Made by a program: the position numbers and the translations under genes. Below the pieces are notes generated by a model. The model was not told the origin of the DNA, did no database searches, and was given only the letters and a program-made list of their open reading frames with translations. Positions 25,347 to 34,637 of a stretch of 64,000 nt of DNA are shown here, piece by piece. The stretch lies in NCBI RefSeq assembly GCF_027913035.1, contig NZ_CP115775.1:2892501-2956500 (forward strand), written 5' to 3'. The stretch is from Paracoccus albus. GTDB taxonomy: Bacteria > Pseudomonadota > Alphaproteobacteria > Rhodobacterales > Rhodobacteraceae. Numbering within the stretch: the stretch's first letter is position 1; each line of letters starts with the position of its first letter.

Positions 25347-26519
25347 ATGACCGCCCCGATCACGCAAGACGTGCTGACCATTCCGCGTAAACTGCCCGAA
25401 GCCGGGCGGGTAAATCTTGTCGGCATGACAAGGGATCAGCTTCGCGATGCGTTAATCGCGGCAGGGACACCCGAAAAGCAGGCAAAGATGCGCGTCGGTC
25501 AGATCTGGCAATGGATCTATCATTGGGGCGTTCGCGATTTCGGACAGATGACGAACCTGTCCAAGGACTATCGCGTCATGCTTGCCGATCAGTTCGACAT
25601 CGCCCTGCCCGAAGTCGTCACCCGCCAGATATCCGAGGACGGCACCCGAAAATACCTGCTGCGCATCGCCGGCGGGCATGAGGTCGAGGCGGTCTATATC
25701 CCCGAAGAGGGTCGCGGCACCCTCTGCGTTTCCTCGCAAGTCGGTTGCACATTGACCTGTTCCTTCTGCCACACCGGCACGCAAAAGCTGGTCCGCAACC
25801 TGACACCGGGTGAAATCGTCGGCCAGTTGATGCTGGTGCGCGACGATCTGGGTGAGTGGCCCGAACAGGGCAAACCAAAGGATGAGGCTCGGCTGGTCAG
25901 CAACGTGGTTCTGATGGGCATGGGTGAGCCGCTGTATAACTTTGACGCGGTTCGTGATGCCATGAAGGTCGTGATGGATCACGAGGGGCTTTCGCTGTCG
26001 CGTCGCCGCATCACGCTGTCCACCTCTGGCGTCGTGCCGGAGATTGCGAAAACGGCCGAGGAAATCGGCTGCCAGCTTGCGGTCAGCTTTCACGCCACAA
26101 CGGACGAGGTCCGCGACAAGCTGGTGCCGATCAACAAAAAGTGGAACATCGCCACGCTTCTGGATGCGCTGCGTGAATATCCTCGCCTGTCGAACTCTGA
26201 GCGGATCACCTTCGAATATGTGATGCTGGACGGTATCAACGACTCGGATGAGGACGCCCGCCGCTTGGTCAAACTGATCCGCGGGATCCCCGCCAAGATC
26301 AACCTGATCCCCTTCAACGAGTGGCCCGGCGCACCCTACAAACGCTCCAGCTGGGACCGGATCGAGAAATTCGCCGACATCATCTACAAGGCAGGCTATG
26401 CCAGCCCCGTCCGCACCCCGCGCGGCGAAGATATCATGGCCGCATGCGGTCAGTTGAAGTCGGCGACGGAACGCGGCCGGAAATCGAAAGCTCAGGTCGA
26501 GGCTGAAGCACGGGCGTAA
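25347..26519 (+). CDS. rlmN: Dual-specificity 23S rRNA A2503 / tRNA A37 C2-methyltransferase
   Basis: A 390-residue radical-SAM enzyme that methylates C2 of adenosine 2503 in 23S rRNA, and of A37 in some tRNAs. The cluster-binding Cys-x3-Cys-x2-Cys is at Cys134, Cys138 and Cys141 (C-T-L-T-C-S-F-C). The second catalytic cysteine is in the C-terminal M-A-A-C-G-Q-L. G-M-G-E-P-L follows the cluster as usual. The N-terminal accessory domain (about 20-100) is present. It is monocistronic between two hairpin-bounded neighbours. Confidence 0.96.
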   Translation: MTAPITQDVLTIPRKLPEAGRVNLVGMTRDQLRDALIAAGTPEKQAKMRVGQIWQWIYHWGVRDFGQMTNLSKDYRVMLADQFDIALPEVVTRQISEDGTRKYLLRIAGGHEVEAVYIPEEGRGTLCVSSQVGCTLTCSFCHTGTQKLVRNLTPGEIVGQLMLVRDDLGEWPEQGKPKDEARLVSNVVLMGMGEPLYNFDAVRDAMKVVMDHEGLSLSRRRITLSTSGVVPEIAKTAEEIGCQLAVSFHATTDEVRDKLVPINKKWNIATLLDALREYPRLSNSERITFEYVMLDGINDSDEDARRLVKLIRGIPAKINLIPFNEWPGAPYKRSSWDRIEKFADIIYKAGYASPVRTPRGEDIMAACGQLKSATERGRKSKAQVEAEARA

Positions 26520-26577
26520 GTTAGCTTTGCGGAACGGAGCCGCCTCCTCTTCGTGTTTTGCGGGACGGCCGGTTCTT

Positions 26578-27120
26578 TTAGAGGAAGTCGATCTCAGGCG
26601 CAGTTACCTGGCTTATCAGACTACCCGTGTTCACGGCGCTATAGACAGACTTGGGCGGACGGGCGGCTCCGTCCACGCTGCGGCACACCCAGTGCCTTGT
26701 TTCCATTGATTTCAATGACTGTGACAACGCCCGATCCGTTATAGTTGGCAGGTTTCGTTTGATGTCGCCGAAATGCCTTGGCGTATGAAGCGATGTCAGG
26801 ACCGGCAACGTCCATGATCGGCGCAGCAAGGTCCAACCTTCGTCTGCGGACACATGGTGAATCTTATTGGCAAGGTTCGCGGCGGTCTTCCCCAACGATG
26901 TGAGGCGAAATTCCGGGCGGAGCGGGTGACCATAACCGGGGTTTCGCTCAATCAAGCCCAGTGCAATCAATTGATCCATACTTTGTGAGAATGCGGTCCT
27001 GCCTGCGCCGGTCGCGGCCAGGAGTGGTGCTTGCCGCCCGGCGACACCTGAATGCATGTTAGACAAGATGGGCAGCGCCCAAGCCCTTGAAGTGATGTTG
27101 ACAAGCATTTGAATGTCCAT
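26578..27120 (-). CDS. HxlR-like regulator made of two winged-helix domains in tandem
   Basis: A 180-residue protein whose two halves each resemble one HxlR winged helix. Half one (about 5-90) has W-A-L-P-I-L-S-N-M-H-S-G and a recognition helix region R-T-A-F-S-Q-S-M-D-Q-L; half two (about 95-175) has W-T-L-P-V-L-T-S-L-H followed by T-D-R-A-L-S-Q-S-L-K-S-M-E. Typical HxlR proteins are about 110-140 residues and dimerise; this one may act as a single-chain pseudo-dimer. It is divergent from the VOC gene, with a 39-base AT-rich spacer (27121-27159) likely holding both promoters and an operator. The effector is unknown. Confidence 0.8.
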   Translation of the reverse strand: MDIQMLVNITSRAWALPILSNMHSGVAGRQAPLLAATGAGRTAFSQSMDQLIALGLIERNPGYGHPLRPEFRLTSLGKTAANLANKIHHVSADEGWTLLRRSWTLPVLTSLHTPRHFGDIKRNLPTITDRALSQSLKSMETRHWVCRSVDGAARPPKSVYSAVNTGSLISQVTAPEIDFL

Positions 27121-27159
27121 AAAGTATAGTTAGTATATTTTAAATTACAGGGAAAGCCC

Positions 27160-27540
27160 ATGTCACTCGTTTCCGTAGATCACACCATCACCATCGCAAT
27201 GTCGGTCAAGGATCGTCATGTGAGCGCGAATTGGTATGAAACCATGCTTGGATTTGAGCTGCTCCACCATATCGATGAAGCGGGCTGGTCGGAGCTTCGG
27301 ACGAACACACCCGGTGTTATCATTGGCCTTGGTGAACACACGAAGCCCGCGCCTGGCAACTGCGTGCCAGTCTTCGGAGTGTCTGACCTGGATTCGTCCC
27401 GGCGGAAAATGGAACAGGCTCAAGTCAGATTTGATGGCGAAACGGATATCGTCGAAGGCATGGTCAAGACTGCGACGTTCTACGACCCAGACGGAAACGC
27501 GCTAATGCTGGCCGAAGATTTGACCGGAACTGCCGGTTAA
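27160..27540 (+). CDS. VOC-fold (glyoxalase/bleomycin-resistance) protein
   Basis: A 126-residue protein with two beta-alpha-beta-beta-beta halves of the vicinal-oxygen-chelate fold. The N-terminal strand has D-H-T-I-T-I-A-M-S-V-K-D and the C-terminal half ends F-Y-D-P-D-G-N-A-L-M-L-A-E, the family's hallmark. His9 and Glu119 are possible metal ligands. Functions in the family range from glyoxalase and dioxygenase to drug binding; none can be assigned here. It is divergent from, and presumably controlled by, the tandem HxlR regulator. Confidence 0.85.
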   Translation: MSLVSVDHTITIAMSVKDRHVSANWYETMLGFELLHHIDEAGWSELRTNTPGVIIGLGEHTKPAPGNCVPVFGVSDLDSSRRKMEQAQVRFDGETDIVEGMVKTATFYDPDGNALMLAEDLTGTAG

Positions 27541-27715
27541 TGGACGGGTAGCTTCTTTTATCTGGCGCTGGAGCGCCCCCAATCTCAAAGGGCTTTTCCC
27601 AAAACGGCCGTTGGTGACCCTCGCAGCATCGGTTGAAATGGGCTCAAAGCGGATAAACTACCGCAAAATGCGCGAAGCAGGGCCAACGAACGACAGCGTG
27701 ATTGCTTGAATTGTC
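27541..27715. other. Intergenic region with a possible gene remnant
   Basis: No intact gene. On the plus strand, from about 27613 to 27707, a short open stretch reads protein-like (K-R-I-N-Y-R-K-M-R-E-A-G-P-T-N-D) and then stops, without start codon or ribosome site. It may be the tail of a decayed gene. A GGCGCTGGAGCGCC hairpin lies near 27564-27577. Confidence 0.25.
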
Positions 27716-28636
27716 CTATACCCCAGCAAACTCCTCTGCCGTCAGATAGGATTTTTGCGTCCCGCGGCGGGTGATTGTTTGAGCGGCATAGCGGGCGGCA
27801 CGGCGAAGCGCGTCTGGCGCGTCAGTGCCGGAAGCAAGGAAATGCGCGAAGCTGCCGATGAACGCGTCGCCGGCACCTGTTGTGTCGACAGGTGTTACCT
27901 TGATTGGGGCGATTTCCTCAACCTTATCCTGCGTCACCAGCCGCGCGCCGCGCCCGCCGAGGGTTACGACGACCTGCTCAATCCCCTGCGCGATCAGGTG
28001 GCGGGCGGCGGCGGTGATATCATCATCCGTCGCAGTCGGCATTCCGGTCAGCGTCGCCAGTTCTGTTTCATTCGGGCAGAAGAAAGACAGACCGGCCAGG
28101 CGCGACACGTCCAGATCGGTCGACGCAGGCGCGGGGTTAAGGACGGTGACGATCCCCTTGGACGCGGCCCATGCGATGGTGTGATAGTTCACCTCCAGCG
28201 GCACTTCTAGCTGCATGAGAATCGCATCGCAGGCCGCCAACGTCTCTGCCGCACCGTCAACATGCGCGGGCGTCAGGGCGCCATTTGCACCCTTGATGAT
28301 CAGGATAGAGTTCTCTCCGGACGGTTCGACGAAGATCGGGGCAACGCCAGAGGACTTGTTGGCAATCATATGCACATGAGTCGTGTCGATCCCGTTATCC
28401 TTGAAGTTGGTGATCTGCTGATGGCCGAACATGTCATCGCCGACGCAGGTGACAACCGAAACCGCCGATCCAAGACGAGCCGCGGCGACGGCCTGATTGG
28501 CACCCTTACCGCCGAAGCCGAGTTCAAATTCCGGTGCCTCGATCGTTTCACCGGGTGCCGGCATGCGGTCGGTATAGGTCACAAGGTCAATCATGTTGGA
28601 ACCGACAACGCCGATCCGACCGCTATATTCAGCCAT
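27716..28636 (-). CDS. Ribokinase-family (PfkB) carbohydrate kinase
   Basis: A 306-residue cytosolic sugar kinase. The N-terminal G-G-K-G-A-N-Q-A motif (about 42-49) and the C-terminal D-T-T-G-A-G-D-A-F motif, which holds the catalytic Asp and the anion hole, are both intact, and the sequence is closest to ribokinases. It should phosphorylate the sugar brought in by the upstream ABC transporter. The start at 28636 follows AGGTGG and overlaps the preceding gene by eight bases; a longer start at 28696 would run deeper into that gene. It is last in the six-gene operon. Whether the sugar is ribose is not shown by sequence. Confidence 0.88.
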   Translation of the reverse strand: MAEYSGRIGVVGSNMIDLVTYTDRMPAPGETIEAPEFELGFGGKGANQAVAAARLGSAVSVVTCVGDDMFGHQQITNFKDNGIDTTHVHMIANKSSGVAPIFVEPSGENSILIIKGANGALTPAHVDGAAETLAACDAILMQLEVPLEVNYHTIAWAASKGIVTVLNPAPASTDLDVSRLAGLSFFCPNETELATLTGMPTATDDDITAAARHLIAQGIEQVVVTLGGRGARLVTQDKVEEIAPIKVTPVDTTGAGDAFIGSFAHFLASGTDAPDALRRAARYAAQTITRRGTQKSYLTAEEFAGV

Positions 28637-29720
28637 TTTGCCCACCTGTTTTTCTGATCGTCGCGGCCAGTGCCTCTGCCTCTTCCGCGTCAACATATCC
28701 GAAGCGGATGCCGAACTCTGCCGATGCGCCGGGCGCGAGATCTATGACGTTACCCTTGGCCAATTCTGCCGCCCGCCCCTCTGGCTCGCAGGTCGAGGGC
28801 AGGGCAAATGCCGCAACTTTTGCATCGCCATTCGCCATGATCCAGCGGACCAGTTTCGGAAACTGCTGCGGGCGGTAGCCCACCGCAATTCCGTCACCCT
28901 CGGCACGGCGCAGCATCAGATGCGCAATACCATGCTGATCCACAGCCGGATCACGAATATAGAACACCTGTTCGGGCTGGTATTCATCACGGTCCAGCAC
29001 CTGCATCTCTGCCGGATTTTGGGCCAGCCTGTCGATCAGGTCGAGATAGTCCGGGTCCGGCACGACATGGGCGGGAACGGCCTTGCGCACCTGTGTGCGG
29101 TCGGGCGTAAAAGGTGCCGGCTGATGGATCGTCGCACCTTGCAGAAAAGCTGGGTTCAGATGCGCCATATATTGCAGCGGCATCGCAAAGGCAGAGCGAT
29201 TGATCACTTTCATGCCCCAGTCGATCATTGTGCAGTCCTGATAGAACCGTACCGTCGGCTCTGCCCAGTAATGCGGGCCAAACCCCTCGACATGGTCGCG
29301 CCTGCCCCACAGTTCTACGAAAAGACCGCGAGCATCCTCTCCGAAGCGCAGCTCTGCTGTGGTGATCTCGCAAGTCGGGAACTCACCGTGAACGGGGTGG
29401 CTATCCTCTGACCCCGGCACGCCATTGGCCAGAAGACCGGAATGAAAACCAAGGCAGCCATAAGTGCCGATGATCGTATCCGCCGGTCGCGGGATCTCAA
29501 ACTGGCTGGACATGCCCAGTTCAAGGCCGTCAAAGGTGGCGCCCCACAGCATTTGCCCCATATAGGGCAGCACGGTCAGGCCACCGCGGGAGTTGCTGAA
29601 GGTCAGCCCCTCTACCCCAGAAGCATAGCGGAACGCATGAACCGAGATGCCGCCGTGGCACAGTATGATACGGCCATGTGGCGTGAACTGGTCGCGATAC
29701 AGTGGGATCATCGAGGTCAA
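28629..29720 (-). CDS. DUF4432 aldose-1-epimerase-like protein
   Basis: A 363-residue cytosolic protein of the DUF4432/galactose-mutarotase-like fold, rich in beta strands, with H-S-G-L near residue 92, H-G-E-F near 111 and H-L-N-P near 186 that could supply catalytic histidines. Relatives occur in sugar-uptake operons and are thought to interconvert sugar anomers or related epimers; no reaction is established. The likely start is TTG at 29720, eight bases after GGAGG at the end of the permease gene; ATG 29711 has no such site. It sits between the second permease and the kinase, so it should act on the imported sugar before phosphorylation. Confidence 0.8.
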   Translation of the reverse strand: MTSMIPLYRDQFTPHGRIILCHGGISVHAFRYASGVEGLTFSNSRGGLTVLPYMGQMLWGATFDGLELGMSSQFEIPRPADTIIGTYGCLGFHSGLLANGVPGSEDSHPVHGEFPTCEITTAELRFGEDARGLFVELWGRRDHVEGFGPHYWAEPTVRFYQDCTMIDWGMKVINRSAFAMPLQYMAHLNPAFLQGATIHQPAPFTPDRTQVRKAVPAHVVPDPDYLDLIDRLAQNPAEMQVLDRDEYQPEQVFYIRDPAVDQHGIAHLMLRRAEGDGIAVGYRPQQFPKLVRWIMANGDAKVAAFALPSTCEPEGRAAELAKGNVIDLAPGASAEFGIRFGYVDAEEAEALAATIRKTGGQNG

Positions 29721-29722
29721 GT

Positions 29723-30718
29723 TCAGGTCCTCCGCTTGCTCAGCAGATAGTTCAGTGCAAGAACCACAATCAGAAAGGCGCCCCAGATAAAGTCGATCAG
29801 GTGGTTAGAGACGCGCATCATCTGGAAGCCTGAGGACAGCATGACCAGCGAAATCACCGCCAGTGCAACACCCAGAACATTTCCGCGTCCGCCCGCCGGA
29901 TTCGTGCCGCCCAGCACCGCGATCAGAACGGCTTGCAGCAGGTAGGACGCGCCATAATCTGATTTCGCCGCATTCGTCCGCCCCGACAGAATAATGCCCG
30001 CCATCGCCGCAAGCATACCTGTCAGCGCATAGCTGTAGACAAGCATCCTGCCACGGTTGATACCCGCAAATACCGCCGCGCGGGCGTTGGTGCCGATCAG
30101 CATGAGTTGCAGGCCGAAGGCCGTGCGCGTCAGCAGCAGCCAGATGCCGATACAAACCGCAAGGAAGATGACGAAGGGCAGCGGTACCGGGCCCAGCTTG
30201 CTGTTCCCAATCGCATTCCATGCGGCAGGGAAGCCGACGATTGCTGGCCCGCCTGTCAGCACAAGCGCAAGGCCGGTGAACACCTGCCCGGACCCCAACG
30301 TCGCCAGGATCGGCGTGATCCGCAGCCGCGAAATCAGCAGGCCGTTGACCAGCCCCGCAACCAGCCCGACGCTTAGCGCAATGGCGACGCCAAGCAGAAC
30401 GACGCCAAGGCCCGCCTCTGCACCGCCCATCTTCTGGAAAAACAATCCGGCTGTAATTGCTGACAGGTTCGCAATGCCCACAATCGACAGATCAATCCCG
30501 CCGGTCAGCATGGCAATCATCACCGCGATGGACAGGATGCCCAGTTCCGGCAGGAAGAAGGCCATGGATTCGAAGTTGTAGGGGTTGAGGAATCGCGGAT
30601 TAGCGAAGCTCATCGCGATAAGCACAGCAAAGCAGACCAGCAGAAGCTGAAGGTTCGTCGCCCCGCCGACCGCTCCGGTCAGGCGAGAGGTCAAAGAGGG
30701 GGTTTTGACGTCGTTCAT
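29723..30718 (-). CDS. Sugar ABC transporter permease (second)
   Basis: A 331-residue RbsC-family inner-membrane permease with about ten hydrophobic helices and the family motif G-G-I-D-L-S near residue 72. Near the C-terminus G-G-T-N-P-A-G-G-R-G is the conserved cytoplasmic loop that meets the ATPase. It forms the channel as a heterodimer with the permease encoded just upstream, ten bases away. Only two bases separate it from the DUF4432 gene. Confidence 0.92.
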   Translation of the reverse strand: MNDVKTPSLTSRLTGAVGGATNLQLLLVCFAVLIAMSFANPRFLNPYNFESMAFFLPELGILSIAVMIAMLTGGIDLSIVGIANLSAITAGLFFQKMGGAEAGLGVVLLGVAIALSVGLVAGLVNGLLISRLRITPILATLGSGQVFTGLALVLTGGPAIVGFPAAWNAIGNSKLGPVPLPFVIFLAVCIGIWLLLTRTAFGLQLMLIGTNARAAVFAGINRGRMLVYSYALTGMLAAMAGIILSGRTNAAKSDYGASYLLQAVLIAVLGGTNPAGGRGNVLGVALAVISLVMLSSGFQMMRVSNHLIDFIWGAFLIVVLALNYLLSKRRT

Positions 30719-30728
30719 CCTGCCCTCC

Positions 30729-31724
30729 TCAGACCGTTGCCTTGCGGTCGCGCAAAGCGGTCAGCGCCACCGCCGCGATCAGCATACAGCCGACGACGAC
30801 GCGCTGCCATGTCGTCTCGATCCCCATCAGGATAAGCGAGTTCTTGATCATCACCAGAATGAACACACCCAGCATGGTTCCCAGAACCGATCCGCGCCCG
30901 CCAAAGATCGACGCCCCGCCAAGGACCACAGCGGCGATAACGTCCAGCTCCCACCCTACAAAGTCGCGCGGATTGGCCATCCATATCATCGAGCTATGCA
31001 GCAGCCCCGCGAAACCTGCCAAAGCGCCTGCGGCCACATAGACAAAGATCAGCGTACGGCCCGTACGAAAGCCCACGCGCTGCGCCGATTCCGGCGATGC
31101 CCCATAGGCATAGACAGATCGTCCGATCATCGTACGGCTCAGCACCAGATGCACGATCAGCGCCAGGCCGAGGTAAAGCAGCACCGTCGCGGGCAGGCCA
31201 TAGCTGGCACCATTCGCATTCAACAGTGTCACAAGGTCGGTCTTGCCGAAATCAATCAATGAATCGGGAAACTTGTTAATATTCACGTTGGAGGTGCCGA
31301 CCAGCCCGTTCAGCAATCCCCGCGCCATTGCCGCTGTTCCCAGTGTCACGATCAGCGGGATCATCCGCAGCTTCCAGACAAGCAGCGCGTTAACCAGGCC
31401 GAGGAGCGCCCCGATCAGCGTCGCCATAAGGAAGGGCAGGATCACACCGCTCGGGACGCCCCAATCGACCATTGCACGCACGACCAGATACATCGCCGCG
31501 ACCGCAAAGGCCGGGAAACTGACGTCAATTCCACCAGCGATCATCACCAGCAACACGCCAAGCGCCATAATGCCGATAACGACATTAGACCGTGCGAGGC
31601 TGAACAGGTTTTCGAGCGACCAGAAGGCCGGGTTCACGAAACCGATCAGGATCATTGCCAGCAACAGGATTGCCGCGACCATTGCCTCGGTGCTTTTCCA
31701 CCATGCTGGATTGCGCAAGCTCAT
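30729..31724 (-). CDS. Sugar ABC transporter permease (first)
   Basis: A 331-residue RbsC-family permease with about ten transmembrane helices, the motif G-G-I-D-V-S near residue 65 and the ATPase-facing loop [10 protein letters not shown] near 275. Its ATG overlaps the stop of the ATPase gene by four bases (31721-31724), a sign of tight co-expression. Two distinct permeases for one ATPase is the arrangement seen in Lsr (autoinducer-2) and rhamnose systems, rather than the single RbsC of ribose. Confidence 0.92.
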   Translation of the reverse strand: MSLRNPAWWKSTEAMVAAILLLAMILIGFVNPAFWSLENLFSLARSNVVIGIMALGVLLVMIAGGIDVSFPAFAVAAMYLVVRAMVDWGVPSGVILPFLMATLIGALLGLVNALLVWKLRMIPLIVTLGTAAMARGLLNGLVGTSNVNINKFPDSLIDFGKTDLVTLLNANGASYGLPATVLLYLGLALIVHLVLSRTMIGRSVYAYGASPESAQRVGFRTGRTLIFVYVAAGALAGFAGLLHSSMIWMANPRDFVGWELDVIAAVVLGGASIFGGRGSVLGTMLGVFILVMIKNSLILMGIETTWQRVVVGCMLIAAVALTALRDRKATV

Positions 31725-33238
31725 GCCGGCTCCTCGACATTCAGCCGCAGGCTTTCGTTCAAGGCATCTTCGGTCAGACCATCACCGGACAATTCGGCGG
31801 TCATCCGGCCCTGAACCATCGTCACCACGCGGTTGCAGTTGTGAACAAGCTCTGGCACGTCATCGGAGATCATCAGCACGGCAAGCCCTTCGTCGCGGGC
31901 CATGTCATGAATGATGCCGTGAATGGTCGCCTTAGATCCGACATCGACGCCCACCGTCGGACCGTTCAGGATCAGAACTTTCGCGCCAGTCATCAGCCAA
32001 CGCCCGATCATCACACGCTGTTGGTTCCCGCCCGACAGGGTGCCGACCGCAACTTCGGGCGATGGTGCGGCGATGGTCATGCGGTCGAACATGTCGCGCG
32101 TTGCGGCAGCCGCCCCTTTACGATCCAGCCACAGCCCCGGCGCAAAGCGGCGTATAGACGAAACGATCGAATTGTCGCGGATAGAGCGGGTCAGGAACAA
32201 ACCCTCTGACAGGCGGTCCTCGGGCACATAGGCAATCCCCGCCTCAATCGCCTCCTGCACCGATTGCGGCGTCACGTCCTGCCCATCGACAATCACTTGG
32301 CCCTGATCAGGCGGCATCATGCCGAATGAGGCCAGTGCCAGTTCTGTCCGCCCCGATCCGATCAGCCCGCTGACACCCACAACCTCTCCCGCCCAGATGG
32401 ACAGCGAAACGTCGAAAAGCTGATCTGTCACGCTGACATCGCGAAGCTCAAGACGGGGCGTTCCACTGGGGCGCGCGACCTCGTAATGCGCATATTCCAC
32501 ATCGCGGCCCGTCATCGCGCGGGTGATCGCGGCCTCGTCAAACTCTGCTATCGGATCCTCGGCGACTTTGCGGCCATTGCGCAGGACGGTCAGTTTTTCG
32601 GACAGATCCAGCATCTCGCGCATCTTGTGGCTGACGAACAGAATAGCGATGCCGTGATCCTGCAAGTCGCGGGTGATACGGAACAGGCGCTCGACCTCGC
32701 GGCCGGTCAGGGCGGTCGTCGGCTCATCCATGATGATCAGGCGCGCGTCCGCAAGCACCGCGCGCGCAATCGCGACAAGCTGGCGGCCCGATGTCGGCAA
32801 TGTCTCAACAGCGGCATCCAGCGGAAGGTCAACGCCCAGACGATCCAGAACCTCACCCGCCAGTTTTCGCGCGCGCTTCCGGTCGATCAGTCTGGCACCT
32901 TCGTGCAGGAAGGTATTGATCGTCAGATTCTCGACAACCGACAGCGTCGGAAAAAGAGAGAAGTCCTGGTAAATCACCTGAATTCCAGCGGCAGTCGATT
33001 TGACCGGGTCAAGGGCACCTACAGGCTGCCCGTCAATCAGAACCTCGCCGCCATCAGGCTGATAGACGCCCGATATGACCTTGATGATCGTCGACTTGCC
33101 AGAGCCGTTTTCCCCGGCAAGGCAATGGATTTCCCCCGGCATGATCGACAGCGAGACATCATCAAGCGCCGTGACACCGCCGAAGCGCTTGGTAATGCCC
33201 CGCATCTCGATCAGCGGCGTCTGTCCCTTTGTGTTCAT
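31721..33238 (-). CDS. Sugar ABC transporter ATP-binding protein with two nucleotide-binding domains
   Basis: A 505-residue RbsA-type ATPase. Domain one has an intact Walker [10 protein letters not shown] (about 39-47), and Walker B L-I-I-M-D-E-P; domain two has a degenerate Walker [10 protein letters not shown], with the lysine replaced, but a clear signature L-S-G-G-N-Q-Q-R-V. One active and one inactive half is normal for this family. ATG 33238 has only a weak GAG upstream; a start at 33271 would add 11 residues. It follows the binding-protein gene after a GC-rich hairpin. Confidence 0.93.
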   Translation of the reverse strand: MNTKGQTPLIEMRGITKRFGGVTALDDVSLSIMPGEIHCLAGENGSGKSTIIKVISGVYQPDGGEVLIDGQPVGALDPVKSTAAGIQVIYQDFSLFPTLSVVENLTINTFLHEGARLIDRKRARKLAGEVLDRLGVDLPLDAAVETLPTSGRQLVAIARAVLADARLIIMDEPTTALTGREVERLFRITRDLQDHGIAILFVSHKMREMLDLSEKLTVLRNGRKVAEDPIAEFDEAAITRAMTGRDVEYAHYEVARPSGTPRLELRDVSVTDQLFDVSLSIWAGEVVGVSGLIGSGRTELALASFGMMPPDQGQVIVDGQDVTPQSVQEAIEAGIAYVPEDRLSEGLFLTRSIRDNSIVSSIRRFAPGLWLDRKGAAAATRDMFDRMTIAAPSPEVAVGTLSGGNQQRVMIGRWLMTGAKVLILNGPTVGVDVGSKATIHGIIHDMARDEGLAVLMISDDVPELVHNCNRVVTMVQGRMTAELSGDGLTEDALNESLRLNVEEPA

Positions 33239-33260
33239 GAACTGCTCAAACTCAATGCGA

Positions 33261-33280
33261 CCGGGGCGCAATCGCCCCGG
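33261..33280 (-). promoter_or_regulatory. Intercistronic hairpin between sugar-binding protein and ATPase genes
   Basis: CCGGGGCG (33261-33268), loop CAAT, CGCCCCGG (33273-33280): a perfect 8-bp stem 13 bases past the binding-protein stop. Same position and kind as the hairpins after both TRAP binding-protein genes in this window. Confidence 0.65.
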
Positions 33281-33292
33281 CCAAATGTCACA

Positions 33293-34339
33293 TCAGAAGT
33301 CGTATTCGGCCATGTTTTCCTTCGTCACACCGACCCAGCCCGCACCGTAAAGCTTGTTCGGCGCGGCCTCATCCGGGGCGATCAGATCCTCATATCCGGC
33401 AAGGCCAAGGTTCAGACCCGCTTTCAACTGGTCCTGCTTGCCCTCCAATGCCGCGACGGCCAGCATGTTCATCGCATAGCCCGCGACCGCCGGATCCCAG
33501 AACTGGATATATTCGACAGCGCCGTTATCGAGATACTCACCCGCAACGGAAACCAGCCCTGTGCCAGAGAAATGCACCTTACCTTCCAGCCCGGACTCCG
33601 TAATCATACGACCCGCACCGGCCGAAGTGGGCATCGGCCCGCCGACGATCCCGGTAATGTCAGGCTGGGCGGTGAACGCCTCTTTCAGCTTCGTGTAATC
33701 CTGATTGGCATCGTCATAGGTTTCCAGTCGGTCCATCGCCAGCGACATATTCGGGAAGTTTTCTTCCTGATACGCCACGGCACCGTCGATCCATTCATTC
33801 TGGCTTTTCGAGGTCAGGCTGCCGACGGTTGCGACATATTTTCCCTCGCCACCCATCGCTTCGCCGAGAATCTTCATCAGATTCTCGCCATAGGCAAAGT
33901 TGTCGAACGCCTCGATATCGTAATCGACGTTCTGGATATTCGACGCCTCGTGAGAGATCACGACGATTCCCTGATCCCGCGCCTTCTGAAGCACTGGCTC
34001 CACGGCCTCGACGCTGAAGGGCACGACTGCAATTGCATCCACACCCTGCGCGATCAGGTTTTCGATCATCTGTACCTGCGCGGCGGCATCGGCCTGCGAC
34101 GGGCCGATCATATAGGTGTCATGGCCGGTATCGCCCGCGAATTGTTCGACCCCTTCGCGCATCCGGTCAAACCACGCGATACCATCAACCTTTACTACGG
34201 TCGCGATCGTATAGCTCTTGTCCTCGGCTGTCGCGATCAGGTCCTGATTGACATTGCTCACATCGACCGGACCTTCGGCAAATGCCGCAGGGCTTAATGC
34301 CATCACACCAAGAACGGCCGCAGAAAATACATGCTTCAT
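33293..34339 (-). CDS. Sugar ABC transporter periplasmic binding protein (LsrB/RhaS-like)
   Basis: A 348-residue secreted type I periplasmic binding protein; signal peptide ends A-A-F-A near 21. The first strand V-V-K-V-D-G-I-A-W-F (about 47-56), the Q-A-D-A-A-A-Q-V-Q-M-I-E helix and S-K-S-Q-N-E-W-I resemble autoinducer-2 (LsrB) and rhamnose (RhaS) binding proteins more than ribose-binding RbsB. First gene of the operon binding protein-ATPase-permease-permease-DUF4432-kinase. A pentose, deoxysugar or autoinducer-2 are all possible ligands; no lsrK/F/G homologue is adjacent. Confidence 0.88.
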   Translation of the reverse strand: MKHVFSAAVLGVMALSPAAFAEGPVDVSNVNQDLIATAEDKSYTIATVVKVDGIAWFDRMREGVEQFAGDTGHDTYMIGPSQADAAAQVQMIENLIAQGVDAIAVVPFSVEAVEPVLQKARDQGIVVISHEASNIQNVDYDIEAFDNFAYGENLMKILGEAMGGEGKYVATVGSLTSKSQNEWIDGAVAYQEENFPNMSLAMDRLETYDDANQDYTKLKEAFTAQPDITGIVGGPMPTSAGAGRMITESGLEGKVHFSGTGLVSVAGEYLDNGAVEYIQFWDPAVAGYAMNMLAVAALEGKQDQLKAGLNLGLAGYEDLIAPDEAAPNKLYGAGWVGVTKENMAEYDF

Positions 34340-34598
34340 CTGTTTCCTCCGTGAAATCCGAAACTGGCGCGCGCGACGGCCCCCAAGCCTGACGCGGCGT
34401 TCCGGCTTTATCCCGGCGCTACGGTTGCATTCGAAACCGGTTGCGTCAATGGCGATGACGATGCTTAGGGATCGGGCAGAGTCGCCAAAAGAAGAAGCCC
34501 CTGAAACCCATGGAAAGTTCAGATAAAGCTCTTCATTTGGCGAAGTGACATGCTGACCCTGCCCGGCTGATGAGGCGCCCGATCACACAGTGCGTCGA
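34340..34598. other. Intergenic region upstream of the sugar ABC operon
   Basis: About 260 bases without a gene between the binding-protein start and the metK terminator. It should hold the operon promoter and regulator site. I see no strong palindrome; the sequence GAAACCGGTTGC near 34432 has a small internal ACCGGT symmetry only. Confidence 0.4.
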
Positions 34599-34633
34599 AG
34601 GCCGGGCTGCACTGTCAACGTGCGACCCGGCCT
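34599..34633 (-). terminator. Long hairpin, candidate metK terminator
   Basis: AGGCCGGG (34599-34606) pairs with CCCGGCCT (34626-34633); after one mismatch the stem continues for five more pairs (34608-34612 with 34620-34624, one G-U) to a seven-base loop. It starts just past the metK stop (34638). There is no T run on the minus strand. Confidence 0.55.
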
Positions 34634-34637
34634 GGGT

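Noticed and set aside
27613..27707. Small gene after the VOC protein
   Set aside because: A short protein-like stretch with no start codon, ribosome site or recognisable family; kept only as a possible remnant.
32486..34297. Open frame of about 600 codons on the plus strand opposite the sugar ABC genes
   Set aside because: It lies antisense to two well-recognised transporter genes, is rich in Arg/His/Asp as expected of a high-GC mirror frame, and has no ribosome site or family resemblance.
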